7,663 bases of DNA from DASPXK01 sp035637315. Its GTDB lineage: Bacteria > Chloroflexota > UBA6077 > JACCZL01. Each line of letters starts with the position of its first letter. Position 1 is the first letter of the stretch. The DNA is taken from NCBI GenBank assembly GCA_035637315.1, contig DASPXK010000418.1, positions 1-7,663 on the forward strand. The letters are read 5' to 3'. The translations under genes and the position numbers were made by a program. The notes below the pieces were generated by a model, which did no database searches, was not told where the DNA came from, and saw only the letters and a program-made list of their open reading frames with translations. Shown here one piece after another: positions 1 through 6,572 of this stretch.

Positions 1-1
1 C

Positions 2-526
2 ATGCCTGGCGGTGACCCTGACATCCATGTCATGGTGGCGGACCCCGGGCGCGCGGGCGTGCTGTATGCGACGACCGGCTTCGGGCGCTTCGTCGACGAT
101 CCCCAGCCCGCCGAGCAGCGGATCGCCGGGCTGTTTGGCTCGCGGGACGGCGGGCAGACCTGGCGGTACCTGTGGGACAACGTCCAGCCGCGCTACACCC
201 GCCCGATGTGCATCGACCCACGTCCGCCGCACGCGCTGACGGTCGGCTGCGCGCCGAGCGCCTTCTCCAGCCACACCGACCCGGGCGGCGCGAAGTCGGT
301 ACTCTACCAGAGCGTGGACGGAGGGAACTCCTGGCGCTCGCTGGGCGACGCGCACCACTCGCCGTCGGCGGCCAACATCCTGGCGGTCGGGCCGGCCCTG
401 GAGGGGGCCGGCAGCGTGCTGGTTGGCACCGACACGGGCGAGATCTGGCGGGTCAGCCCGGCGGCCGAATGGACGCTGCTGGCCAGCGGCCTGCCGATGG
501 TCCAGGCAGTCCTGCCGCTCAAGTAG
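2..526 (+). CDS. BNR/Asp-box beta-propeller protein (sialidase-like or YCF48-like fold), C-terminal fragment
   Basis: This is the last 174 residues of a larger protein whose 5' end is outside the window. The first in-frame ATG is at base 2 but is probably internal, because the sequence begins in the middle of a propeller blade. Two clear Asp-box motifs (S-x-D-x-G-x-[ST]-W) are visible: SRDGGQTW at about residues 47-54 and SVDGGNSW at about 104-111. A third, degenerate blade element follows at about 141-150 (VGTDTGEIWR). Asp-boxes sit in hairpin turns of six- to eight-bladed propellers found in sialidases, photosystem II assembly factor YCF48 and many uncharacterised secreted proteins. No catalytic sialidase residues can be assigned in this fragment, so 'exo-alpha-sialidase' would be over-annotation. 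It ends with TAG and converges on the glycosyltransferase gene. The fold is fairly sure; the function is unknown. Confidence 0.75.
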   Translation: MPGGDPDIHVMVADPGRAGVLYATTGFGRFVDDPQPAEQRIAGLFGSRDGGQTWRYLWDNVQPRYTRPMCIDPRPPHALTVGCAPSAFSSHTDPGGAKSVLYQSVDGGNSWRSLGDAHHSPSAANILAVGPALEGAGSVLVGTDTGEIWRVSPAAEWTLLASGLPMVQAVLPLK

Positions 527-631
527 CGGACCGAACCGCATAAGCTTCTTCTCGTCGGCGCACCACCGGCTGGCTCACGCATAAAGACCCCGCCGGCCCT
601 ATAGCCTGCCCATCCCGCCGCCGCTCGGCGT

Positions 632-2200
632 TCACGACACGGCCCGCTCGTACAGGAGCACCCGGATGCCCTGAAAGGTGTGTTGCTGGGCGCTGTAGCC
701 GTGTCGGATCAGCCAGTCGCGGACGGCTGTCGAGGTGTCGCCTCCGGACACGGCGTCGAACTCGTGCGCCAGGACCAGCCAGATTCGCGAATGGCGGGCG
801 CCGAAGTCCGATAGGCCGGCCGTCCCGGACTCCAGCGCCCGATAGGTTGAGGTGGTCGGTCGGTAGGCGGCTGCGTTCGCCAGCTCGCGCCAGTCGAAGC
901 CCTCCAGGACGTCGAGATCGGGCCGAGTCGACTGGTCGCCCGCCAACCAGCCCGCGTAGTACTCGTAGCCAAGCTGGCCGCGCTTGGAGATGAAGATCCA
1001 ACCGTCGCTCTCGCGCGAGCTGGCCAGCAGGTACTGCGTGGCGGCGCGCCAGTTCTCCTCCTGTCGGGTGTTGATGCCGCCTGAGAGCGGTCCGGCTGAA
1101 AGCGCGAGGGTGGCCAGCGCGACGGCGAGGCCCAGCGGTCGCGGGTGAATCGCCGCCAGTCCCAGCCCTGCCAACAGCGGGAAGGCCGGCATCGCGGCGA
1201 ACAGGTAGCGCTCCTTGAACACTGGCTTGACGTAGGACACCAGAAACGCCGTCACCACCGGCACCAGCAGCCAGAAGACGGGAGCGCCGCGGCGGACCCG
1301 CCCGCGCCAGTCCCCGCTCCCCAGCCAGCCGACCGCGACGCCGAGCCCACCTAGCACAATGTACGCACCGAGGAGGAGGGTCGAGCCGCCGGCGTACAGC
1401 CTGAACAGGTCCAGCAGATCCCGCGGCGCGTTCGGCCGAACGTGGAGGATCTGGCTTCCTTCGTGGCTCAGGACGAAAAACGGGACGAACGGCAGACAGA
1501 GCGCAGCCGCGCCCATTGCGCTGAGGGCCAGGGCTCGGAGCTCCGACCAGCGCCCACGCAGGCCGACGAAGACGATCTGGGCGAAGACTATGAATACGGT
1601 GAAGAAGTGCGAATAGAGAGCCAGCGCCGTGGTGAGCGCGTAGGCTGCCCAGGCCGGGCGGCCGCCACCGCCGAGCGCGCGCAGCAAGGCCAGCCATGCC
1701 AGGGCGGCGCACAGCGCCCACAGTGTGTAGGCGCGAGCCTCCTGCGACATCCCGACGTGGTAGGCGTTGACCGCCCCGAGGAGCGCCGCGAGCAGCCCGC
1801 TGAGCGGATGGTCCAGCTCCGTGCCGACCAGGTACAGCGCCCACAGTGAGGCGAGCCCGAAGACGACCGAGGGTAGGCGCGCCAGGACCTCGCTGGGCGC
1901 GGCTCCGACCAAGCCCAGCCAGAGGTGCATGATGGCGTAGTACAGCGCCATGTTCGCTTCTTCCCCGTACAGCACCGCCAGCGTCGTCCGAAGGTCCTGG
2001 ACCGCCAACCCGACGCTGAACAGCTCGTCGATCCACAGACTCCTGGCGCCCAGTTCGTGCAGACGCAGGCCGGCGGCGAGGCCGATCACGGCGGCCAGCC
2101 CCAGAAGCGGCGTACTCACGAGCGCCCGCCGGCGGAAGGCGCCGCCGGCGCGGGCCGGGGCGGCGGGCAGCCGAGGCGTGCTCAGGCCTCCTCGGCCCAA
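632..2200 (-). CDS. Glycosyltransferase family 39 (PMT/ArnT-like) polytopic membrane protein
   Basis: This 522-residue protein is predicted to transfer sugar from a polyprenyl-phosphate donor to an envelope acceptor on the outer face of the membrane; substrate and acceptor cannot be told from sequence. A first hydrophobic segment (about 29-46) is followed by the signature loop ARSLWIDELFS (52-62), whose Asp58-Glu59 pair corresponds to the conserved acidic pair of GT39/PMT enzymes. Further hydrophobic helices run from about 85 to 370. Other family-like stretches are SQEARAYTLWAL (152-163) and FKERYLFAAMPAF (328-340). A soluble C-terminal part (about 380-520) opens with ENWRAATQYL, usual for RgtA/ArnT-like proteins. 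The TTG start at 2200 overlaps the end of the upstream MgtC-like gene by 19 bases and has no well-spaced ribosome binding site. A GTG at 2119 would give 495 residues and keep all motifs, so the start is uncertain. Family assignment is firm. Confidence 0.85.
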   Translation of the reverse strand: MGRGGLSTPRLPAAPARAGGAFRRRALVSTPLLGLAAVIGLAAGLRLHELGARSLWIDELFSVGLAVQDLRTTLAVLYGEEANMALYYAIMHLWLGLVGAAPSEVLARLPSVVFGLASLWALYLVGTELDHPLSGLLAALLGAVNAYHVGMSQEARAYTLWALCAALAWLALLRALGGGGRPAWAAYALTTALALYSHFFTVFIVFAQIVFVGLRGRWSELRALALSAMGAAALCLPFVPFFVLSHEGSQILHVRPNAPRDLLDLFRLYAGGSTLLLGAYIVLGGLGVAVGWLGSGDWRGRVRRGAPVFWLLVPVVTAFLVSYVKPVFKERYLFAAMPAFPLLAGLGLAAIHPRPLGLAVALATLALSAGPLSGGINTRQEENWRAATQYLLASSRESDGWIFISKRGQLGYEYYAGWLAGDQSTRPDLDVLEGFDWRELANAAAYRPTTSTYRALESGTAGLSDFGARHSRIWLVLAHEFDAVSGGDTSTAVRDWLIRHGYSAQQHTFQGIRVLLYERAVS

Positions 2201-3114
2201 GTGGCCGAACGGATGCCCTCGCGAAACACGAGCTGGGTCAGCTGCTCGGTCGTCAGGCTGGCGGCCGCCTCGACCATCAGCGTGAGCTTGATCAGCCCAT
2301 CCTGCTTGCCGACTCGGGCATCGTACTCGAGCAGCTTGTAGCGGATGTCATGCTCGGCGAACGCCTGCTTGAGGCGGATCATCGTGAGCCCGCCGTCCTC
2401 GGTCGTCAGCGTCAGCGTGTAGCCCCGCTGGGGGTTGTAGAGCGTCGCCGGCAGCCAGCCGGTCAGCGTACCCAGGAAGCCCTGGAAGAGGACGACCAGG
2501 ACCGCCCCGATCAGCGCCAGCTCGAAGAGTCCGATCCCTACGGCGATGCCGACGGCCATCGTCACGAACAGCGAGGCCAGGGCTTTCGGGTCGCGGACGG
2601 GCGTTCGATAGCGGATGATGCTGCCGGCGCCAAGCAGGCCGAACGCGCGGGCCAGCTCGTTGCCGATGATGATCATCATCAGCGCGCCGGTGAAGGAGAT
2701 GATGACGTGGGCCTGGATGATGTACTCGTCGACGTGCAGACGCTGGCGGTAACCGATCAGCGCGCCGAGCAAGGCCGCCAGCACCAGTTTGCCCAGGATG
2801 ACCGGGAGCGAGTTGGCGCTCGGCGTGAACAGGCCCTCGACGCTCCCCACGATCCGCGCGACCTCGCCGTTCGGGACCGGAGTGCCCTTGGGCTCGGGGC
2901 GGCTGTCGGGCATCGCCAGCAGCCCGATCACGAGCCCGGCGGCCAGCAGCATCCCGATCACGATCAGCCAGGTGCCGCGGTCACCCGCCCGCCTGGGGGG
3001 CTGCGTGGCCGTCGGCTTGGCGCCGTTACCGGTTCGGCTGGCCGGCCTTGTGGCGGGCGCCTGCCCGTCGTCGATCGTCTCGAATCCGGCCGCGCGCGAG
3101 TGGGAGTCCGACAT
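2182..3114 (-). CDS. MgtC/SapB-type (DUF4956-like) membrane protein with cytoplasmic C-terminal domain
   Basis: This is a 310-residue integral membrane protein of unknown biochemical role. The N-terminus (1-48) is polar, low-complexity and Arg/Pro-rich. A first transmembrane segment lies at about 49-67 (WLIVIGMLLAAGLVIGLLA). After a Pro-rich loop the conserved core follows: LAALLGALIGYRQR (112-125), a helix at about 133-151, then FGLLGAGSIIRYRTPVRDPK (158-177) and a Gly-rich helix pair at about 181-213. The 'GxGSxIRxRTPxxDP' stretch is characteristic of DUF4956/MgtC-like proteins. The soluble end (about 228-303) has alternating strand/helix character, compatible with the ACT-like domain at the C-terminus of MgtC family members. 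MgtC itself is known for virulence and low-magnesium adaptation, but that role should not be transferred here. The ATG at 3114 is preceded by a good GGAGGG site (3120-3125). The 3' end overlaps the GT39 gene, suggesting one transcript. Confidence 0.8.
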   Translation of the reverse strand: MSDSHSRAAGFETIDDGQAPATRPASRTGNGAKPTATQPPRRAGDRGTWLIVIGMLLAAGLVIGLLAMPDSRPEPKGTPVPNGEVARIVGSVEGLFTPSANSLPVILGKLVLAALLGALIGYRQRLHVDEYIIQAHVIISFTGALMMIIIGNELARAFGLLGAGSIIRYRTPVRDPKALASLFVTMAVGIAVGIGLFELALIGAVLVVLFQGFLGTLTGWLPATLYNPQRGYTLTLTTEDGGLTMIRLKQAFAEHDIRYKLLEYDARVGKQDGLIKLTLMVEAAASLTTEQLTQLVFREGIRSATWAEEA

Positions 3115-3119
3115 TCCTG

Positions 3120-3125
3120 CCCTCC
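3120..3125 (-). promoter_or_regulatory. Ribosome binding site of the MgtC-like gene
   Basis: GGAGGG on the minus strand ends 5 bases before the ATG at 3114, a normal spacing that supports this start codon. Confidence 0.65.
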
Positions 3126-3234
3126 GGGCCCGGCCTTAGGGCCGCGATCCAGGATACGGAGAGCGCACAGGCGGGTGGTTAAAGTAGCCTTGAAATCGCG
3201 TGAGCGCCGAGTGAAGAAGGAGCGACCGCGGGGG

Positions 3235-3252
3235 CTGCTGCCGCCGCAGCAG
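3235..3252 (-). other. Stem-loop between the lipoprotein and MgtC-like genes
   Basis: CTGCTGC and GCAGCAG form a perfect 7-bp stem around a 4-base loop, 14 bases beyond the stop codon of the lipoprotein gene. The position would suit a transcription terminator or an mRNA-stabilising hairpin. No T-run follows on the minus strand, so it is not a classical intrinsic terminator. Trinucleotide-rich GC sequence makes such stems common by chance. Confidence 0.3.
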
Positions 3253-3266
3253 GCGCTGAAGCGGCC

Positions 3267-3641
3267 TTAGCGGCGGCTCCGACGGTAGCCAGCCGCTCGG
3301 GCGTCATCCTCGGTCGCGAAGCACTCAACCGGCCTGATGTGGACGTACGTCTTCTGACTTGCAAGGTGGTAAACGCGCTCGCCGCTCGCCGACTGCTCGC
3401 CCTTGATCGGATGGGTCGGCGGGCAGTCGGTCGCGCTGGCCGGCGGCTGGGCGCTGCCGCTCGGTCCTGGCGTCACGCTAACGGCTGGCGCAACTGTCGG
3501 CGTGCCCGACGCGCCTGACGAGCTCCTACCGTGCTCCGCTCTCCCACGCTGGGGCTTCGCCTTTGGCTGTCCCGGCTGGCCGCCGCACGCGGCTGCGAGT
3601 ACCACGAGCGCCGCCAGCGCGACGACGAGAGCACGCCTCAT
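3267..3641 (-). CDS. Small secreted lipoprotein with C-terminal sunset-like domain
   Basis: This is a 124-residue protein. Residues 1-19 form a lipoprotein signal: Arg2-Arg3, a hydrophobic stretch ALVVALAALVVLAAA, then Cys19 followed by Gly-Gly, so it should be lipid-anchored on the outer face of the membrane. Residues 20-70 are a low-complexity linker rich in Ser, Thr, Pro and Gly. The last 50 residues look like the small 'sunset' domain as I remember it from C-termini of secreted nucleases and surface proteins: Cys73-Pro, a PIKG core (78-81), SGERVYH (86-92), Cys107 in VECFATEDDARAAGY, and an Arg-rich tail. The two cysteines are the expected conserved pair. The ATG at 3641 is chosen because GGAGGAAG lies at proper spacing upstream and the signal peptide begins there; an upstream TTG (3686) adds 15 residues that would spoil it. 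Function unknown; the domain match is from memory. Confidence 0.75.
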   Translation of the reverse strand: MRRALVVALAALVVLAAACGGQPGQPKAKPQRGRAEHGRSSSGASGTPTVAPAVSVTPGPSGSAQPPASATDCPPTHPIKGEQSASGERVYHLASQKTYVHIRPVECFATEDDARAAGYRRSRR

Positions 3642-3649
3642 CCCATCTT

Positions 3650-3654
3650 CCTCC
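3650..3654 (-). promoter_or_regulatory. Ribosome binding site of the lipoprotein gene
   Basis: The minus strand reads GGAGGAAG, with GGAGG ending 8 bases before the ATG at 3641. This fixes the start immediately before the signal peptide rather than at the upstream TTG (3686). Confidence 0.7.
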
Positions 3655-3721
3655 AGCACCAATCCTGCTCGAAAGCAGAGTCTCAAAAGACATCAATCGT
3701 AGACAGACCCCGTCCAATGGA

Positions 3722-3749
3722 GCTTAACGCAAGCTTCAGTTTCGCTGAA
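3722..3749 (-). other. Two small adjacent stem-loops downstream of ligD
   Basis: Just past the ligD stop codon two short hairpins lie back to back: TTCAG/CTGAA with a 5-base loop (3735-3749) and GCTT/AAGC with a 5-base loop (3722-3734). This 129-base gap is AT-richer than the surrounding genes. It could hold the end of the ku-ligD transcript and the promoter of the lipoprotein gene. No T-run and no convincing -35/-10 pair was found, so this is weak. Confidence 0.25.
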
Positions 3750-3770
3750 TCTCGTGTGAAGAAAGACGGC

Positions 3771-6572
3771 TCAACGTTGCATCGCCTCCATCAGCCCCTG
3801 CAAGTCCCGCTTGGCGTCGAGAATCCCAGCCCACAGGTCGCCCTCGGTCTGGAGGCGCTGCGGCGTGTTCAGGATCGTGAAGTCGGTTGGGAAGACCTTG
3901 CCCACCTCGTCCCAGCTCAGCGGCATCGAGACGGTCGCCTCGGCCGAGGCGCGCGGCGAGTAGACCGAGGCCACCGTCTTGCCACGAATGTTCTGGTTGT
4001 GGTCCACGAACACCTTGCCGGTCCGCTTCTGGACGCTCCATTCCATCGTCACGTCGCGCGGCCGCTCCCGCAGCAGGAAGCGCCCGATCGTCTCGCTCAT
4101 CGACCGCACGGCGTCGTAGTTGAACTGGCGCACGATCGGCACGAAGATGTGCAGGCCCGTCCGGCCCGACGTCTTGGCGAACGACGACAGCGACAGGCCG
4201 TCCAACAACTCCTTCAGCCGCAGTGCGATCTCGCAGGTCTTGGCGAACGCCTTGCGGTTCAGCTCGGGCTCGGCTCCCCTGGCCTCCTGGCCGGAGTAGA
4301 TGTAGGGGTCGAGGTCGAAGATGATGAAATCCGGGTAGTTCAGGAGCGAGCGCCGCATGTTCTCGGCTGAGCCGGCGAACTCGGTCGACAGGTGGCGTCC
4401 GTCCGGATCCGGGCTGATCCGTGAGAACCAGGAGTGCAGCTCGAGGGCCGCCGCCTGGCCGAGCCACAGCAGCGTCGCCAGGTTGTTGCACAGCATGTAC
4501 TCCCCATCCCCCTCCCCCTGCTGGGAGAACAGGCGCACCGTGTCGACGAAATCTGGCAGGCGGTGAGGCCAGTGCTTCTGGAAGAAGCGCTCGCCGTGGA
4601 TGCCGTCCGGGTAGCGCACCAGGCTGAGCGGGCGATCACGCAGGTGAGCCACGTAGTACGGCGCCACACGGGCCAGGTAGGCCAAGAGGTCGCGCTTGGT
4701 AAGCGGGCGGCGTGAGCCGAGAGCCGGCCAGAGCTCCTTGTCCAGGTTGGTGAGCGAGATCCGGTGCCCCTCGACCGCCAGTACCAGCTTCTGACGCGGG
4801 TCCTCGAGCTGCTTCAGGACGTCTTCTAGCTCGGCCGCCTGGCTGGCCACGCCGTCGTCCGCCTCGCGACTGGGCACAGTATGCCGTGCTGCTACCCTGC
4901 GACTGGGCACAGGTTGGCGGCGACTGGCTTCGGCTGGCGGCTTGTCGTCGCGCTCGCGCAGGAAGACAGGCGCGCGCAGCCGTCCGTCGGGCGTCCACTG
5001 GTCGTACTTGACCTCAACCACCAGCTCCGGCTTAACCCAGGTGACGCCTCCGATCGGACGTCCCCAACGGGCCCGGCCGCCGTTCGCGGACGCCTCGCTG
5101 CCCTCGAGCGAAGCAAAGGGGCACTCCTTGGTCCGCATCGACTCGAGTCGACGCCGCAGCTCCTGGAGCGTGCGGTCGTCGAAGCCGCTGCCCACGTGCC
5201 CGGCGTAAGCCAGCTGTCCACGGTCGTCGTAATAGCCGAGGAGCAGCGCGCCGAACGTGTCGGCCCGCGCGCCCATCCCCTGGCTGAAGCCGCCCACCAC
5301 GAAGTCGTCGCTCAAGGTGGCCTTGACTTTCAGCCAGTAGGACGAGCGGCGACCCTCCTGGTACGGGCTGTCGCGGCGCTTGGCCACCACCCCCTCGAGG
5401 CCATGCTCGACGGCCGCGTCGTACGCCACAATGCCGTCCGCGTCGATTGGCTCGAGCAGCTGGACGCGCGCAGACGGAACGAGGATCCGTTCGAGCAGCG
5501 ACTTCCGGCCCGCCAGGGCCGCGCCGCGAAGGTCGAAGCCGTCCAGGTAGAGTAGGTCGAAGGCGTAGTAGATGACCGGGACCTGGGCCTCGGCGCGCCG
5601 GATGTCCTCCGCCCGGGTCAGGTTGAGGCGCTGCTGGAGGCGGTGGAACGACGGGCGGCCCTGCTCGTCGAGGGCGACGATCTCACCGTCGACTACCATC
5701 TCACGCTCGGGCTGGCGGGCCAGACTCTCGGTTAGCGAGGGGTACTGGCGGGTGGGGTCCAGGCCCCGCCTGGAGACCAGCCTGACTTTGGCGTCGCGGA
5801 TCAGCGCGATCGCCCTCACGCCGTCCAGTTTCGGCTCGTACAGCCACTCGGGGCGAGAGAAGGGTCGATCCGTGAGGCTGGGCAGCATCGGCGCAGCGGA
5901 GCGGGGGAAGGGGGCTCGGACGGCCCCGGCCAGTTGGCCCGGGTGGCCTGCCAACTGGCCGTCGACAGCTTCATCTGGCAGCCGCCCGGCTTTGAGGTCC
6001 TCGAGGCTGAGGCCCGAGATCACCGAGCGATCGTCCCTGGTCACGTCGCGTCCGGGATCGGTCAGGTCGTCGTCGCGTTTGATCAACAGCCAGTCCTTTG
6101 GCGATCGGCTGGTGCGGACCAGGGTCCAGCCGCCCTTCAGCTTGCGGCCTCGGAGGAAAAAGGACAGCTTGCCCTTGGCCAACGCCTTTCGCAGCCGCTC
6201 TTCCGCTTCGGCCCGCTCACCCAGCCACGGCTTGTCCTCCTCTTCGGGCACGTATGTCCCGTTGTCCCAGACTATGACCTGGCCAGCGCCGTATTCGCCG
6301 CGCGGGATGACGCCCTCGAAGAAGCCGTACTCGAGGGGATGGTCCTCAACCATCACGGCCAGCCGCTTGTCGGCCGGATCGAGCGATGGCCCCTTGGGCA
6401 CGGCCCACGACTTGAGGGCGCCGTCCAGCTCGAGCCGGAAGTCGTAGTGCAGCCGCCGAGCGGCGTGCTTCTGGATGACGAAGGTCAGCGCGCCGTCGGC
6501 GGCGGACTGAGTCTGGGCTCGAGGCTCGGGGGTGCGCGCGAAGTCGCGCTTCTTGGCGTAATCGTCGAGCAC
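3771..6572 (-). CDS. ligD: Multifunctional non-homologous end-joining DNA ligase LigD (PE-LIG-POL)
   Basis: This 933-residue ATP-dependent repair enzyme is recruited by Ku to double-strand breaks, where it trims 3' ends, adds nucleotides and seals the nick. Domains in order: (1) 3'-phosphoesterase, about 1-165, with His36, His42, Asp44, Arg46, His78 and Tyr82 matching the known metal/phosphate-binding set. (2) Ligase, about 230-545, with the nucleotidyl-lysine Lys248 in EPKLDG, SRRG (267-270), DGE (295-297), Phe338 in YYAFDLLYLDG, EGVVAK (393-398), and WLKVK (413-417), followed by an OB fold. (3) Primase-type polymerase, about 603-925, with metal-binding Asp753/Asp755 in IFDLDP, KTSGRTGLHIF (800-810) and third acidic residue Asp857 in VFVDHN. 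The PE-LIG-POL order matches Pseudomonas LigD rather than mycobacterial POL-PE-LIG. The GTG start overlaps the Ku stop by one base. Nothing appears truncated. The linker (about 550-600) carries a short duplication. Confidence 0.97.
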   Translation of the reverse strand: MLDDYAKKRDFARTPEPRAQTQSAADGALTFVIQKHAARRLHYDFRLELDGALKSWAVPKGPSLDPADKRLAVMVEDHPLEYGFFEGVIPRGEYGAGQVIVWDNGTYVPEEEDKPWLGERAEAEERLRKALAKGKLSFFLRGRKLKGGWTLVRTSRSPKDWLLIKRDDDLTDPGRDVTRDDRSVISGLSLEDLKAGRLPDEAVDGQLAGHPGQLAGAVRAPFPRSAAPMLPSLTDRPFSRPEWLYEPKLDGVRAIALIRDAKVRLVSRRGLDPTRQYPSLTESLARQPEREMVVDGEIVALDEQGRPSFHRLQQRLNLTRAEDIRRAEAQVPVIYYAFDLLYLDGFDLRGAALAGRKSLLERILVPSARVQLLEPIDADGIVAYDAAVEHGLEGVVAKRRDSPYQEGRRSSYWLKVKATLSDDFVVGGFSQGMGARADTFGALLLGYYDDRGQLAYAGHVGSGFDDRTLQELRRRLESMRTKECPFASLEGSEASANGGRARWGRPIGGVTWVKPELVVEVKYDQWTPDGRLRAPVFLRERDDKPPAEASRRQPVPSRRVAARHTVPSREADDGVASQAAELEDVLKQLEDPRQKLVLAVEGHRISLTNLDKELWPALGSRRPLTKRDLLAYLARVAPYYVAHLRDRPLSLVRYPDGIHGERFFQKHWPHRLPDFVDTVRLFSQQGEGDGEYMLCNNLATLLWLGQAAALELHSWFSRISPDPDGRHLSTEFAGSAENMRRSLLNYPDFIIFDLDPYIYSGQEARGAEPELNRKAFAKTCEIALRLKELLDGLSLSSFAKTSGRTGLHIFVPIVRQFNYDAVRSMSETIGRFLLRERPRDVTMEWSVQKRTGKVFVDHNQNIRGKTVASVYSPRASAEATVSMPLSWDEVGKVFPTDFTILNTPQRLQTEGDLWAGILDAKRDLQGLMEAMQR

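Noticed and set aside
616..630. Hairpin CGCCG-CCGCT-CGGCG between the two convergent genes as a terminator
   Set aside because: The stem is only 5 bp with no T-run on either strand, so it is indistinguishable from chance in GC-rich DNA.
519..2036. 505-residue open frame on the minus strand
   Set aside because: It lies inside the GT39 gene in another frame, its product is a low-complexity Arg/Gly/Pro/Ala mixture without membrane segments or motifs, and long shadow frames are expected at this GC content.
2350..3270. 306-residue open frame on the plus strand
   Set aside because: It is antisense to the MgtC-like gene, with a His/Gln/Arg/Asp-rich composition typical of the complement of a hydrophobic gene.
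3665..3678. CTGCT-TTCG-AGCAG hairpin (minus strand) upstream of the lipoprotein gene
   Set aside because: It has a UUCG-type loop but only five base pairs, and no sign of a riboswitch or attenuator around it.
3531..4370. 279-residue open frame on the plus strand
   Set aside because: It runs antisense across the lipoprotein start and the polymerase domain of LigD and has no recognisable domain.
4881..6447. Plus-strand frames of 224 and 291 residues
   Set aside because: Both are antisense to the well-conserved phosphoesterase and ligase domains of LigD, with biased composition and no motifs.
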